Origin: Oxynema aestuarii AP17
GTDB taxonomy: Bacteria; Cyanobacteriota; Cyanobacteriia; Cyanobacteriales; Laspinemataceae
Assembly: GCF_012295525.1 (NCBI RefSeq)
Contig: NZ_CP051167.1
Coordinates: forward strand, 2,418,001-2,482,000
DNA: 64,000 nt
Direction: 5' to 3'
This document shows, piece by piece, positions 36,420 through 46,299 of this stretch. Position 1 is the first letter of the stretch. Every line of letters starts with the position of its first letter. A program made the translations under genes and the position numbers. The notes under the pieces were generated by a model. The model saw only the letters and a program-made list of their open reading frames with translations. It did not search any database and was not told where the DNA came from.

Positions 36420-37094
36420 ATGCTCAAGACTAAACCCTTCATGTTTTCTTGTTTGTTAAGCGGCGCCCTGGTCGCAGGCCCTCCGGCGGCGATCGCGGCT
36501 GAAGTGCGATCGAGCGAGACCCTCGACGACCGCCGCAGCTTACTACTGGTTGCGGAGCAACCCATCGCCCAACGCAGCCCCCGGTCTGACGCGATCTTGC
36601 GCTTGGAGGACCTCCCCGACGGCTTTCAACCGATGCCTCAGTCGGAGTTAGCCGCCCTCAAGCAAGAACTGAGTCAAGACGATTTTCAGGTCGAAAACGT
36701 CTTTGCTTTTATGGAACAACAACAGTTCGAGCTGATTATGGGGATTACGACCACGATCGCCGATCCGCAAGAACGTTCCCAATTCGATGCGGCGTTGAGC
36801 CAACCCCAACTCTTGCGCGAACTACTTACTGAAGGTCTGGACGATACGGAGATTCTCGACGAGCGCCCCCTGACGGGATTGCAAAATATCGGCGATGCGG
36901 CGGCGGGAGTCAGTATGAAGGTCAATTTAGAAGATATTCCCGCTCGTTTGGAGATCTTGGCGTTCCGCAATGCCGATTTCGGGGCCTTCGTGTTCGTGAT
37001 GTATCTCGACGGCGCCACACCTGTCGTGCCGATTGTCGATGTGGCTCGCATCCTCGATCGCCGCGCCCGACAGGCTGGCTCTGGCCGCCGATAA
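36420..37094 (+). CDS. Secreted conserved cyanobacterial protein, function unknown
   Basis: A 224-residue protein with a signal peptide (FMFSCLLSGALVAGPPAAIA) ending in AIAA. The mature part has LEDLPDGFQPMPQSELAALK, acidic helices and a C-terminal strand GAFVFVMYLDG. No catalytic or binding motif recognised. It resembles conserved exported cyanobacterial proteins but cannot be assigned further. Confidence 0.8.
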   Translation: MLKTKPFMFSCLLSGALVAGPPAAIAAEVRSSETLDDRRSLLLVAEQPIAQRSPRSDAILRLEDLPDGFQPMPQSELAALKQELSQDDFQVENVFAFMEQQQFELIMGITTTIADPQERSQFDAALSQPQLLRELLTEGLDDTEILDERPLTGLQNIGDAAAGVSMKVNLEDIPARLEILAFRNADFGAFVFVMYLDGATPVVPIVDVARILDRRARQAGSGRR

Positions 37095-37500
37095 TCCGGC
37101 GAAATGTGTCTCGATGTTTGGTTTTCCCCCTCGATCTCGCTTCAAGGGGATTTTTTTGGCGTTCTCGGCTCGATTCTTGCCGATTTAGGCGATCGCCTTC
37201 CCCGTCGAGGGTCATTCCACCGAGCCATAGATGGGGTGGGCGATCGTCAACCAGCCGATTTAAGGGATGATTTTCTTACGGACCGCTATCGATTCACTCA
37301 ATGAAGCAACTCCCTAACTTAGGATTTTCTATTATTTTATGGTCGGTTTAAATAAAATAAAAACTGTTATTTGTTCGATTTTTAAGTTGATATAAAACAG
37401 CAGGAATTTGATTCTATTTTTTTTACAAAATCAATCATAAAAAGCATAAAAATAATAGCAAAATGGTAAAATATATGTGCTGCGATCGCCGATTTCTTTG
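37095..37500. other. Intergenic region, AT-rich before the C5 methyltransferase
   Basis: 37310-37475 is markedly AT-rich (runs such as TTTTTTTTACAAAATC), unlike the GC-rich surroundings. It holds the methyltransferase promoter by position. No reading frame looks coding. Confidence 0.5.
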
Positions 37501-38829
37501 ATGAACGAATTCCAACGACCCATCGCTGTAGATTTATTCGCCGGAGCGGGCGGGATCGGCCTCGGCTTCGAGCAAGCGGGCTTCGACGTCCTGGCTGCGG
37601 TAGAAATCGATCCGATTCACTGTGCCACCCACGAGTACAATTTTCCGGACTGTGCGATCCTCTGTCAGAGCGTCATCGAGACGACAGGGGAGCAAATCCG
37701 ACGGGCTTCGACGATCGGCGATCGCGAAATTGACGTAGTCTTTGGCGGGCCGCCCTGTCAGGGATTTTCTACGATTGGCAAACGGGCTTTAGACGACCCG
37801 CGCAATGCTTTAGTATTTCACTTTTTACGGTTAATTTTAGAGCTAAAACCGAAATATTTTGTGATGGAAAATGTCCGGGGAATGACCTTCGGAAAACATA
37901 TTTCCGTGTTATTAGAAATTATCGATAAATTTCAGGCCAACGGCTATCGGGTCGAGGAAAAATATCAAGTTCTCAATGCGGCGAATTATGGCGTACCGCA
38001 AAAACGAGAACGCTTGTTTTTAATCGGATCGCGCGCCGATCGCCCCTTACCGGACTATCCGGCGGCGATCGTGCGACCGCCCCGATCTAAAAGATCTCCA
38101 ACGGCTACAATGGCGTCCCTCCCTGAAGGACCCACGGTCTGGGATGCGATCGGCGATCTGCCCGAAGTCGAAAATTACCCCGAACTACTCGATCGCGATT
38201 GGGCGATCGCCGAATACGGCGCCCCCAGCGAATACGCGAGCTACCTGCGCGGTCTGAGGCGCTGCCCGACCGATTACGCCTACCCGCGCCTGTTCGACCG
38301 CCAACGGCTCACCGCAAGTGCGCGCAGCCAACATACGCCGGAATCGATCGCCCGCTTTGCAGCGACCCCACCCGGGGAAACCGAGTCGATCAGCCGCTTC
38401 CGCCGACTCGATCCCAACGGCACCTGCAACACCCTGCGCGCCGGAACGCCGAGCAATCGGGGCGCCTACACGTCCCCCCGTCCGATCCACCCGGTGACCC
38501 CGCGCTGCATTACCGTGCGCGAAGCGGCTCGCATCCACTCTTACCCGGACTGGTTCGGCTTCCACGCGACCAAGTGGCACGGATTCCGCCAAGTGGGGAA
38601 TTCGGTGCCGCCGTTGTTGGCGAAAGCCGTCGCCTCGGAGATCCGGCGGGCGCTGGCGGTCGAGGTGGAGCCGCCGCAAGGGGCGATCGCGTGCGGCGAT
38701 CGCGCTTTGTTGGAATTAACGATGTCTCAAGCTGCCGAACGCTATCAGGTCGATCCGCACACGATCGAGCCGCGACTCAGACGCCGACGGCGCCCGCCCG
38801 TAGCGACAGAAGCGCCCGGTCTGAGTTAA
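37501..38829 (+). CDS. DNA (cytosine-5-)-methyltransferase, orphan
   Basis: Transfers methyl from SAM to C5 of cytosine in a specific DNA sequence. The motifs are in normal order: I DLFAGAGGIGLGF (11-23), IV GGPPCQGFS with catalytic Cys86, VI ENVRG (123-127), VIII QKRERLFLIG, a target-recognition region, then IX RCITVREAARIHSYPD and X QVGNSVPPLLAKAV. Start ATG 37501; a GTG at 37477 would add eight residues. No restriction endonuclease gene adjoins it, so it is an orphan. In cyanobacteria similar enzymes methylate CGATCG, part of HIP1, which is abundant here; specificity is inferred only. Its stop overlaps the stop of the next, convergent gene (TTAA at 38826-38829). Confidence 0.93.
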   Translation: MNEFQRPIAVDLFAGAGGIGLGFEQAGFDVLAAVEIDPIHCATHEYNFPDCAILCQSVIETTGEQIRRASTIGDREIDVVFGGPPCQGFSTIGKRALDDPRNALVFHFLRLILELKPKYFVMENVRGMTFGKHISVLLEIIDKFQANGYRVEEKYQVLNAANYGVPQKRERLFLIGSRADRPLPDYPAAIVRPPRSKRSPTATMASLPEGPTVWDAIGDLPEVENYPELLDRDWAIAEYGAPSEYASYLRGLRRCPTDYAYPRLFDRQRLTASARSQHTPESIARFAATPPGETESISRFRRLDPNGTCNTLRAGTPSNRGAYTSPRPIHPVTPRCITVREAARIHSYPDWFGFHATKWHGFRQVGNSVPPLLAKAVASEIRRALAVEVEPPQGAIACGDRALLELTMSQAAERYQVDPHTIEPRLRRRRRPPVATEAPGLS

Positions 38830-39281
38830 AAGCCGCGTCCGTCGTTATCGGCAAACCAGTCTTCATCGTCTTCTTCTTCCTCGTCTTCATCAAAGAAAAA
38901 ATCGTCGTCGTCGTCGAACCACAGGGCCTCGTCGGAGAGGTCGATTTCATGCTCGTAGTAGGCGTGCGCCTCGCCGGGACATTCGAGAATGACTCGGGAA
39001 TGGGTTAAATCGAGGACGTCGCGCAAGCGCGAATGAACCGTATCGATGCGGTTGTGAATTCGCTTGTACACCACGAACCGAGGACAGATGACGATCAATT
39101 CGATCGCTTCGTCCTCGCCGGGACAGATCCACCAGTCGCAGTAACTAAACAGCGCTCTGAGGGAGCTGTCGAGTTGGTTGTAAAAGCGTTGACGGTCTTG
39201 ACGGACCATCATCAGCTCCCGAGCCAAGATGATGTCTTTAGGGGTTAGCGGTTGGGGGAGGTCAGGGTTGATATTGCTCAT
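38826..39281 (-). CDS. Conserved cyanobacterial protein with acidic tail, function unknown
   Basis: A 151-residue cytoplasmic protein. The N-terminal helices (ILARELMMVRQDRQRFYNQL) and a mixed region with YCDWWICPGEDE and CPGEAHAYYEHEIDLSDEA are followed by an extremely acidic C-terminus (a run of Asp/Glu from about residue 124 to 145). No known domain. Its stop codon overlaps that of the convergent methyltransferase by four bases. Confidence 0.8.
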   Translation of the reverse strand: MSNINPDLPQPLTPKDIILARELMMVRQDRQRFYNQLDSSLRALFSYCDWWICPGEDEAIELIVICPRFVVYKRIHNRIDTVHSRLRDVLDLTHSRVILECPGEAHAYYEHEIDLSDEALWFDDDDDFFFDEDEEEEDDEDWFADNDGRGF

Positions 39282-40979
<1,698 letters not shown>

Positions 40980-41083
40980 GCGTTAAAATTTCCCCCGTTC
41001 GCGGCATGTGCCGCCTGCGAATCTCGCTCGCGAACCGTGTAACGTCCGCGCTTTTATAAATCGACCCAACCCGCCTGCAATCA

Positions 41084-42016
41084 ATGCTGCAACTGTCCGA
41101 TCGCACTCGCATGAAAACACTGGCTTCCCCGGAGGACGCCTACGAGCTCTGCCGTAAAATTACTGCCAAGTATGCCCGCACCTTCTATCTGGGCACTTTA
41201 TTAATGCCAGAGGTCAAAAGGCGGGCAATATGGGCTATTTACGCTTGGTGCCGTCGCACTGACGAATTGGTAGACGGCCCGCGCGCTCGTTTGACCACGC
41301 CGGAAACCTTGGATTTGTGGGAAAGTCAATTAGAATCGATCTTCGCTGGCGACCCCCTGGAAGACCCGGACGTGGCCTTGGTCGATACCCTAGAGCATTT
41401 CGAGCTGGAGATCGAACCGTTCAGGGACATGATTGCAGGACAGCGCATGGATCTCGAACGCAGTCGCTACCAGACGTTCGAGGATCTCAAGCTCTACTGC
41501 TACCGCGTGGCGGGAACGGTGGGGTTGATGTCCCTGCCCGTGATGGGCTTCGAGAAAGCTCGCTCTAGCGCCCCGTGGGAATGTTATTTACCCGAACTGC
41601 CGCCCCCGACTCAAGAGGCGATCGATTTGGGGATTGCCAACCAATTGACCAATATTTTGCGCGATGTCGGCGAGGATGCCCGTCGCGGACGGATTTATTT
41701 ACCTCTGGAAGAGTTGGCCCTGTTCGATTACACCGAAGAGGATTTGATCGATGGGGTGGTGGACGATCGCTGGCAGGAGTTGATGCGCTTTCAGATTCAA
41801 CGGGCGCGCAAGTATTATGCGGCGGCGGAAAAGGGGATTTTAGCCCTCAGTCACGATGCCCGTTGGCCCGTGTGGGCGGCTACGATGCTCTACAGTCAGA
41901 TTCTCGACGCGATCGAGCGCAATCAGTACGATGTCTTCCGACAGCGCGCTTTTGTCCCCAATTTCAGCAAGGTGGTGTCTTTACCCGTGGCCTGGTTGCG
42001 GGCGCAAGTGCTTTAG
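41084..42016 (+). CDS. crtB: Phytoene synthase
   Basis: Joins two geranylgeranyl diphosphates head to head into phytoene, the first carotenoid step. Both Mg-binding Asp motifs are present: RRTDELVDGP and NILRDVGEDARRGRIYLP. Length 310 is typical. ATG 41084 is used; the ATG nine codons later is an alternative. It acts directly before pds in the pathway, and the two genes are probably co-transcribed. Confidence 0.96.
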   Translation: MLQLSDRTRMKTLASPEDAYELCRKITAKYARTFYLGTLLMPEVKRRAIWAIYAWCRRTDELVDGPRARLTTPETLDLWESQLESIFAGDPLEDPDVALVDTLEHFELEIEPFRDMIAGQRMDLERSRYQTFEDLKLYCYRVAGTVGLMSLPVMGFEKARSSAPWECYLPELPPPTQEAIDLGIANQLTNILRDVGEDARRGRIYLPLEELALFDYTEEDLIDGVVDDRWQELMRFQIQRARKYYAAAEKGILALSHDARWPVWAATMLYSQILDAIERNQYDVFRQRAFVPNFSKVVSLPVAWLRAQVL

Positions 42017-42262
42017 GCGATCGCCGCGTTCGATGGCTTGCGATGTCGTTCTGTAGGTAGATGTCGCCGACGGGCAATTTTGGTATCTAGAGTTTAAACC
42101 CCCCGCTTTCGGCGCGCGGTTCGCTCCGCGCGAGTCCGGGTTGAAGTTGTTTCTCAAGCGGTCGGTCGGGCGCCTGACTATCTTTTGGCGGCGCTTAGGT
42201 CTACCCTAATCTCTAGATGTCTTAATAATTCGTAACTATTTTTGATTAACCTTTACAGAGCG

Positions 42263-43330
42263 ATGTCTGACGTGAATCGAGCGATCGATTGGCCGACCCT
42301 ACTGATTCAGCCCCACGACGCTGAAACGCAACAATACCTCGAAAAACTGGGGTTTCAGTCCGTGCCGCCCGTTCCCCAACTTCAATATCTCAAACTGCCG
42401 AAACAGGAGTTGGCCGATTTATTCTTGAAACTGTCGGACGAGTTATCGGAAACGGCTCAATCCGTGTCTCGGTTTTTTATTACCCATTTATCTTTGAACT
42501 CCCCGGAGTTGTTGGTCGAGTTTTTACAAGCGCAACCGCTTAGCTGCGTGACCCATTGTGTCAGACAGGCGTGGTTTTTACGGTTGCTGGTTCGCGGCAG
42601 TATTTTTTTTGAATATCAACCGATTTTTCATTTAGTTTCGGGGGAATTGGTCGCCTACGAATGTTTGGCGCGCTCTAGAGGCGATCGCGGCGAATATTTC
42701 AGTGGCGGGCAGTTAATTGAAGCGGCAGTCACGACCCAGTTGAGCCGGGAGTTTGACGAACTCGCCCGTCAAATTTGTCTCGATTCGATCGCCCAAAAAA
42801 ACAGCCATCATAACTTTTTTATTAATATTTTGCCCAACGCGATCGTCGCCAACCCGCAATCGATCGCCGATAACTTGCAACAAGTTTTAGAATTGGGCTT
42901 GAAACCGGAACAGATCGTCTTCGAGCTGACGGAAGTTGAAGTCTTGGCAAAAAGTGACGAACTCTCCCAACTGATTCACCAAATCCGCGATTGGGGCTTC
43001 GGAATCGCCGTAGACGATTTGTGTGGCAGCGTCTGCGTCGATCACTACGCCATGGAATTTAGACCGGATGTGGTCAAACTCGACCGCAGACTCGTCGATG
43101 GTTGCAGTCAATATACCCTCAAACAAACCCTGATTAAAAGTTTGCTCGAATCGGCCCATCAAGAAGGGATTTTAGTCTTGGCCGAAGGACTCGAACAACA
43201 GGCAGATATAGATTTTTGCCGGGAATTGGGGGTCGATTTCGCTCAGGGATTCGGCTTGGGCCGCCCGTCGCCGAACTTGCTCCAACAACCCCTAGAATTA
43301 ATTCCTTTTCCCTTGTCTAAAGCCTCGTGA
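42263..43330 (+). CDS. EAL-domain protein (c-di-GMP phosphodiesterase)
   Basis: 355 residues from ATG 42263 (the frame opens at a TTG seven codons earlier). About 110 N-terminal residues are unassigned. The EAL domain (about 115-345) has YECLAR in place of ExLxR, FINILP with the metal-binding Asn, ELTEVE, DDLCGS, VKLDRR, AEGLEQ and QGFGLGRP. All catalytic acids and the loop Asp pair are retained, so it should hydrolyse c-di-GMP to pGpG. There is no GGDEF domain. Confidence 0.9.
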   Translation: MSDVNRAIDWPTLLIQPHDAETQQYLEKLGFQSVPPVPQLQYLKLPKQELADLFLKLSDELSETAQSVSRFFITHLSLNSPELLVEFLQAQPLSCVTHCVRQAWFLRLLVRGSIFFEYQPIFHLVSGELVAYECLARSRGDRGEYFSGGQLIEAAVTTQLSREFDELARQICLDSIAQKNSHHNFFINILPNAIVANPQSIADNLQQVLELGLKPEQIVFELTEVEVLAKSDELSQLIHQIRDWGFGIAVDDLCGSVCVDHYAMEFRPDVVKLDRRLVDGCSQYTLKQTLIKSLLESAHQEGILVLAEGLEQQADIDFCRELGVDFAQGFGLGRPSPNLLQQPLELIPFPLSKAS

Positions 43331-43380
43331 CATCCTCCCGACGCTGAATCAAAGATTACAGCGCGGGCTTCCCAGTCTCA
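43330..43380. repeat. Right end of the IS200/IS605-type element
   Basis: The minus-strand sequence after the TnpB stop reads GGGAAGCCCGCGCTG, then CAGCGTCGGGAGGATGTCAC, the characteristic end with hairpin potential (CAGCG/CGCTG) of cyanobacterial IS200/605 TnpB elements. It is also where the omega RNA 3' end would lie. It sits against the EAL gene stop. The left end was not resolved. Confidence 0.6.
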
Positions 43381-44631
43381 CGATTGGGTATTCGGGCCCC
43401 ACGCCACTTATCTAGGTCATAGACCCCCGACAGACCGACTTGACAGGCGGTTTCCGTTCCCCAGAGTCCCTGGGTTACTACGTTTTCTTGTCCACGATGC
43501 AAAACCATCTCTGCTGCAGCATGGTCACGATGAGTCCGATACCCACACTCAGGACAATGATGCTCTCTGATTTCCAACCCCTTGCTCACCGTAGCAAGGC
43601 AGGATGGACAGGTTTGACTGGTGCCGTTGGGATTGACTTTAGCAAAGTAGACTCCCCGTTTCCAACAAACCCATTCCGTCAGAGACAGGAATTGTCCGAA
43701 AGCAGCATCTACACAATCTGTTCGCAACATCCCTCGCGTCAAGCCTTTGACGTTGAGATCTTCTGCAAAGATGGTTTGCGCCCGATCGCAAAGCTGATGA
43801 GCCGTCTTCAGATGGAAATCTTTACGACGATTGGCAATGCGATGGTGCATTCTAGCCACTTCGATTTGTGCCTTCTCCCAGTTTTGAGAACCCTTTTGTT
43901 TTCGTGCTGCTCTGCGTTGCAGCAATTTCAGCTTGCGTTGCATCGACTTGAAAAACTTAGGGCGCTCTTGGAAAGAGCGATCGGAAGCGGTCAAGAATCG
44001 CTCCAATCCCAGGTCAATCCCAATCGCCCGACCATGAACTGGAGCATCGGGAACTGATACGCTCGACTCAATCGTGACGACGACATACCATTGCGTACCC
44101 CGTACCCTGGACAGTACCCTTACCTGTATCCCCCCAACCCCCCTTTGAAAGGGGGGCGAAGGGGGGTTGCAGGTTAATGGGTACTTCCCCAATTTTTGGC
44201 AACTTGATTGTGAAGCCATTGATGGGATTGTTCTTGAATTGGGGAAATAGAAAGGATTTGAATTGACCGAACTTTTTGAAACGCGGGAATCCATGTCCCC
44301 GTTTCTTAAAGGCTTCCCAGGTATCGTGCAGTCTGCGAATCGTGGTCTGCAACACCTGAGAATGCACCTTACCCAGATGCGGGAATTGCTTCTTTGCTTT
44401 GGGCAGGTTGTTCTGCTGACGGTGGTAAGACGGAAATGGCTCATCGGCGGGAATGATGTATTCCTTTTCCAGCGAGCATCGGTATACCGAACACTTACGC
44501 GAAGCAATCCAGTCCTTGAGTTCGTGTAAAGCGTAGTTATATACGCCTGTGCACGTCTCAAGCCACTCCAACAGTTCAGCCTCCTGGGTGGCGTCTGGAT
44601 CGATTCGGTAGGTGTAGTTCATCGTCAGCAT
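43356..44631 (-). pseudogene. tnpB: Broken TnpB (IS200/IS605 OrfB-type RNA-guided nuclease)
   Basis: N-terminal TnpB residues are read from 44631 (MLTMNYTYRIDPDATQEAEL) down to IGEVPINL near 44170, where a ~40-base palindromic repeat (44129-44168) intervenes. The rest (VRVLSRVRGTQWYVV to the stop at 43356) is in a different frame, so the gene is frameshifted. The C-terminal part keeps all three RuvC acids (GIDLGLERF, AEDLNVKGL, HRDHAAAEM) and the zinc ribbon (CPSC...CPEC). There is no TnpA gene nearby. Without the repeat this would be a full-length ~400-residue TnpB, so inactivation looks recent. Confidence 0.85.
44129..44168. repeat. Palindromic G/C-block repeat inserted in tnpB
   Basis: AACCCCCCTTTGAAAGGGG and GAAGGGGGGTT form nested palindromes, close to unit B at 19597-19634. 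It interrupts tnpB and shifts its frame. ACCTG and CAGGT lie just outside the two ends. Confidence 0.8.
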
Positions 44632-44857
44632 GACTATAATTTACTACAGGATATAGCTGCCGGTAAATACTTGTCTCATCGCCATCGTAGGGCTTGACCC
44701 TTCCCGTAGGGAACGGCAGACGAAAAAATAGACTGGAGGATTGCCGATACTCCCTCCAGCCTCGAATTCGTGACACGGGCGACAGCATCCACGGAAAAGG
44801 GAGACGGCGAACGCGCGATCGCGGTGCTTCCCCTTCCCCTGGCGCGCCGTTAAGGAC

Positions 44858-45307
44858 TTACGAATTGGTCGTTTGCGTAGCCAGCATTTGCTTGAGTTTT
44901 TCCAGTTCTCCGGCCCAACGCGGATCGGGTTGCACCGCATCGGAATCGGAACCGCCACCGGAAGAACGACGGCCTTTACCGCCGCCACTGCTGCGACGAG
45001 CGCCAGTGCTGGGTTTGGAGGAGGAACGAGGTTCCTCGTCGCCACCACTTTTGCTTTTATTGCGCGGCAGGGCTTTCTCAATTTTCAAGGCGCTGTCTTG
45101 GAAGACATAACCGTTGTATTTTTCGATGATTTCGTCAGCTTGCTCGTCGTTTTTAACGGTGAGAAAACCAAAGCCCCGGCATTTACCTGTTTTGCGATCC
45201 GTAATCACTTTGGTCGAAACCGATTCGCCAACATCTGCAAACACGGCTTGCAAATCTTTGCGATCGACTTCTTTGGGCAGGTTGCCAATGTATAAACGGA
45301 TAGACAT
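44858..45307 (-). CDS. RRM-type RNA-binding protein
   Basis: A 149-residue protein with one RNA-recognition motif (residues 1-80): RNP2 LYIGNL and RNP1 KCRGFGFLTV. The tail is Ser/Gly/Arg-rich and ends in PDPRWAGELEKLKQMLA, as in cyanobacterial Rbp proteins, which bind RNA (some target thylakoid-membrane mRNAs or respond to cold). ATG 45307 has a strong AGGAGG nine bases upstream. A long gene-free leader with inverted repeats lies upstream, so post-transcriptional regulation is possible. I withhold an exact rbp symbol. Confidence 0.92.
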   Translation of the reverse strand: MSIRLYIGNLPKEVDRKDLQAVFADVGESVSTKVITDRKTGKCRGFGFLTVKNDEQADEIIEKYNGYVFQDSALKIEKALPRNKSKSGGDEEPRSSSKPSTGARRSSGGGKGRRSSGGGSDSDAVQPDPRWAGELEKLKQMLATQTTNS

Positions 45308-46299
45308 GAATGAGACCTCCTGTTTTTAGTTGCTCATTAATTCAATCAAAAACTCTTTGCCGTTACGTCGTTGCGATCGGCAGGTGCATACGTACCACGC
45401 GAACTGAGAGGGTTCCGTGCCAACTTGCTCCGTGCCAACCTCAACAACAGACATCGCCGCCAAGCAGCAGGATATTGAATCTATCCATTTCCCGGCTTGA
45501 GAGCTTGTAGATAGAAACTTGCCTTGTTAGGTCGCCACGAAAACTTTGGGTTCTCACCTTAAAGTTTAGAGCTTGCATGTGGTTGTTTGTGTCGCTTTCC
45601 AAGGCTTTTAATAAAATCTGCTGGATAGACTGCGAGATCTTCAAGCGGTTTTTACCGAACGACGGTCACGGTCGAGTTGAACTTTCTCCCCTAGCGGTCT
45701 GTAGTCGGGCGGCCTTTAGTGAATTCCATACGCTCCAAAAAGACCGCTTTTGATTTGCCCGACCGTCAACGATCGACCTGTTCTTATTCCATCGCTTTCG
45801 ATCTTGCAAAATTTAACCATTTATTAAGTTATCATAGCCTTTCGTTGTAAAGCTAGATCTAATTCAATTTTCGATCTTTTTTTTCTTCTCGACCGTGTCT
45901 TGATGCCGGATCGTCGGCTCGTTTCTCCCCGGAGTCGGATCCGCCACGAACGCCGATCGCCCGTTCTCACTCCCAATAGCTGAAAAACCAGCCGTGGGTG
46001 GCGGCTGGTAGGAATAGCTGTGTTGGAAGGAGGAATACCTGAGACTCCGACGATCGAACGGACTCGTTCGAGCTGAGCGATTGGCCGATCTGTATCTGGC
46101 TCCCCGGGTTTCCTGTTAAGAAATGTAACATTTATACGGCAAGTTTGCAATGTTTCTTTACTTTGCAAGGTCGAGGGGGCGATACGGCATTCTCCTAGCC
46201 CTTTTGGGGCGGCTACGCCTACGGAGATGCTAAGCGCTTTGCGCGAAGCCATGGCTCAAGCTAGAGCGATGCCGCAGACTATACGCGAATGCGACTGGA
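45308..46299. other. Long gene-free region upstream of the RRM gene
   Basis: About 990 bases. 45661-45767 holds several interleaved inverted repeats (separate entry). 46190-46260 carries a CTACGCCTACGG / TTGCGCGAAGCC-type dispersed repeat. A 142-codon minus-strand frame at 45824-46252 has no ribosome-binding site and no domain; I do not call it a gene. Confidence 0.5.
45661..45767 (-). promoter_or_regulatory. Interleaved inverted repeats in the possible RRM leader
   Basis: AGCGGTCT (45693-45700) pairs with AGACCGCT (45741-45748); GTCGGGC (45704-45710) with GCCCGAC (45757-45763); GACGGTC (45661-45667) with GACCGTC (45761-45767). The first two interleave (pseudoknot or alternative folds), and the second and third compete for 45761-45763. 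This could be a structured leader RNA, if transcription starts beyond 45770. Confidence 0.3.

Noticed and set aside
38199-39008. 269-codon plus-strand frame overlapping the C5 methyltransferase
   Set aside because: It is a phase-shifted shadow of the methyltransferase and of the next gene.
43356-44631. Programmed frameshift in tnpB
   Set aside because: The frame change coincides with an inserted palindromic repeat that has a relative at 19.6 kb; there is no slippery site.
45824-46252. 142-codon minus-strand frame
   Set aside because: No Shine-Dalgarno, no domain, Arg/Ser-rich composition, and it overlaps dispersed repeats.
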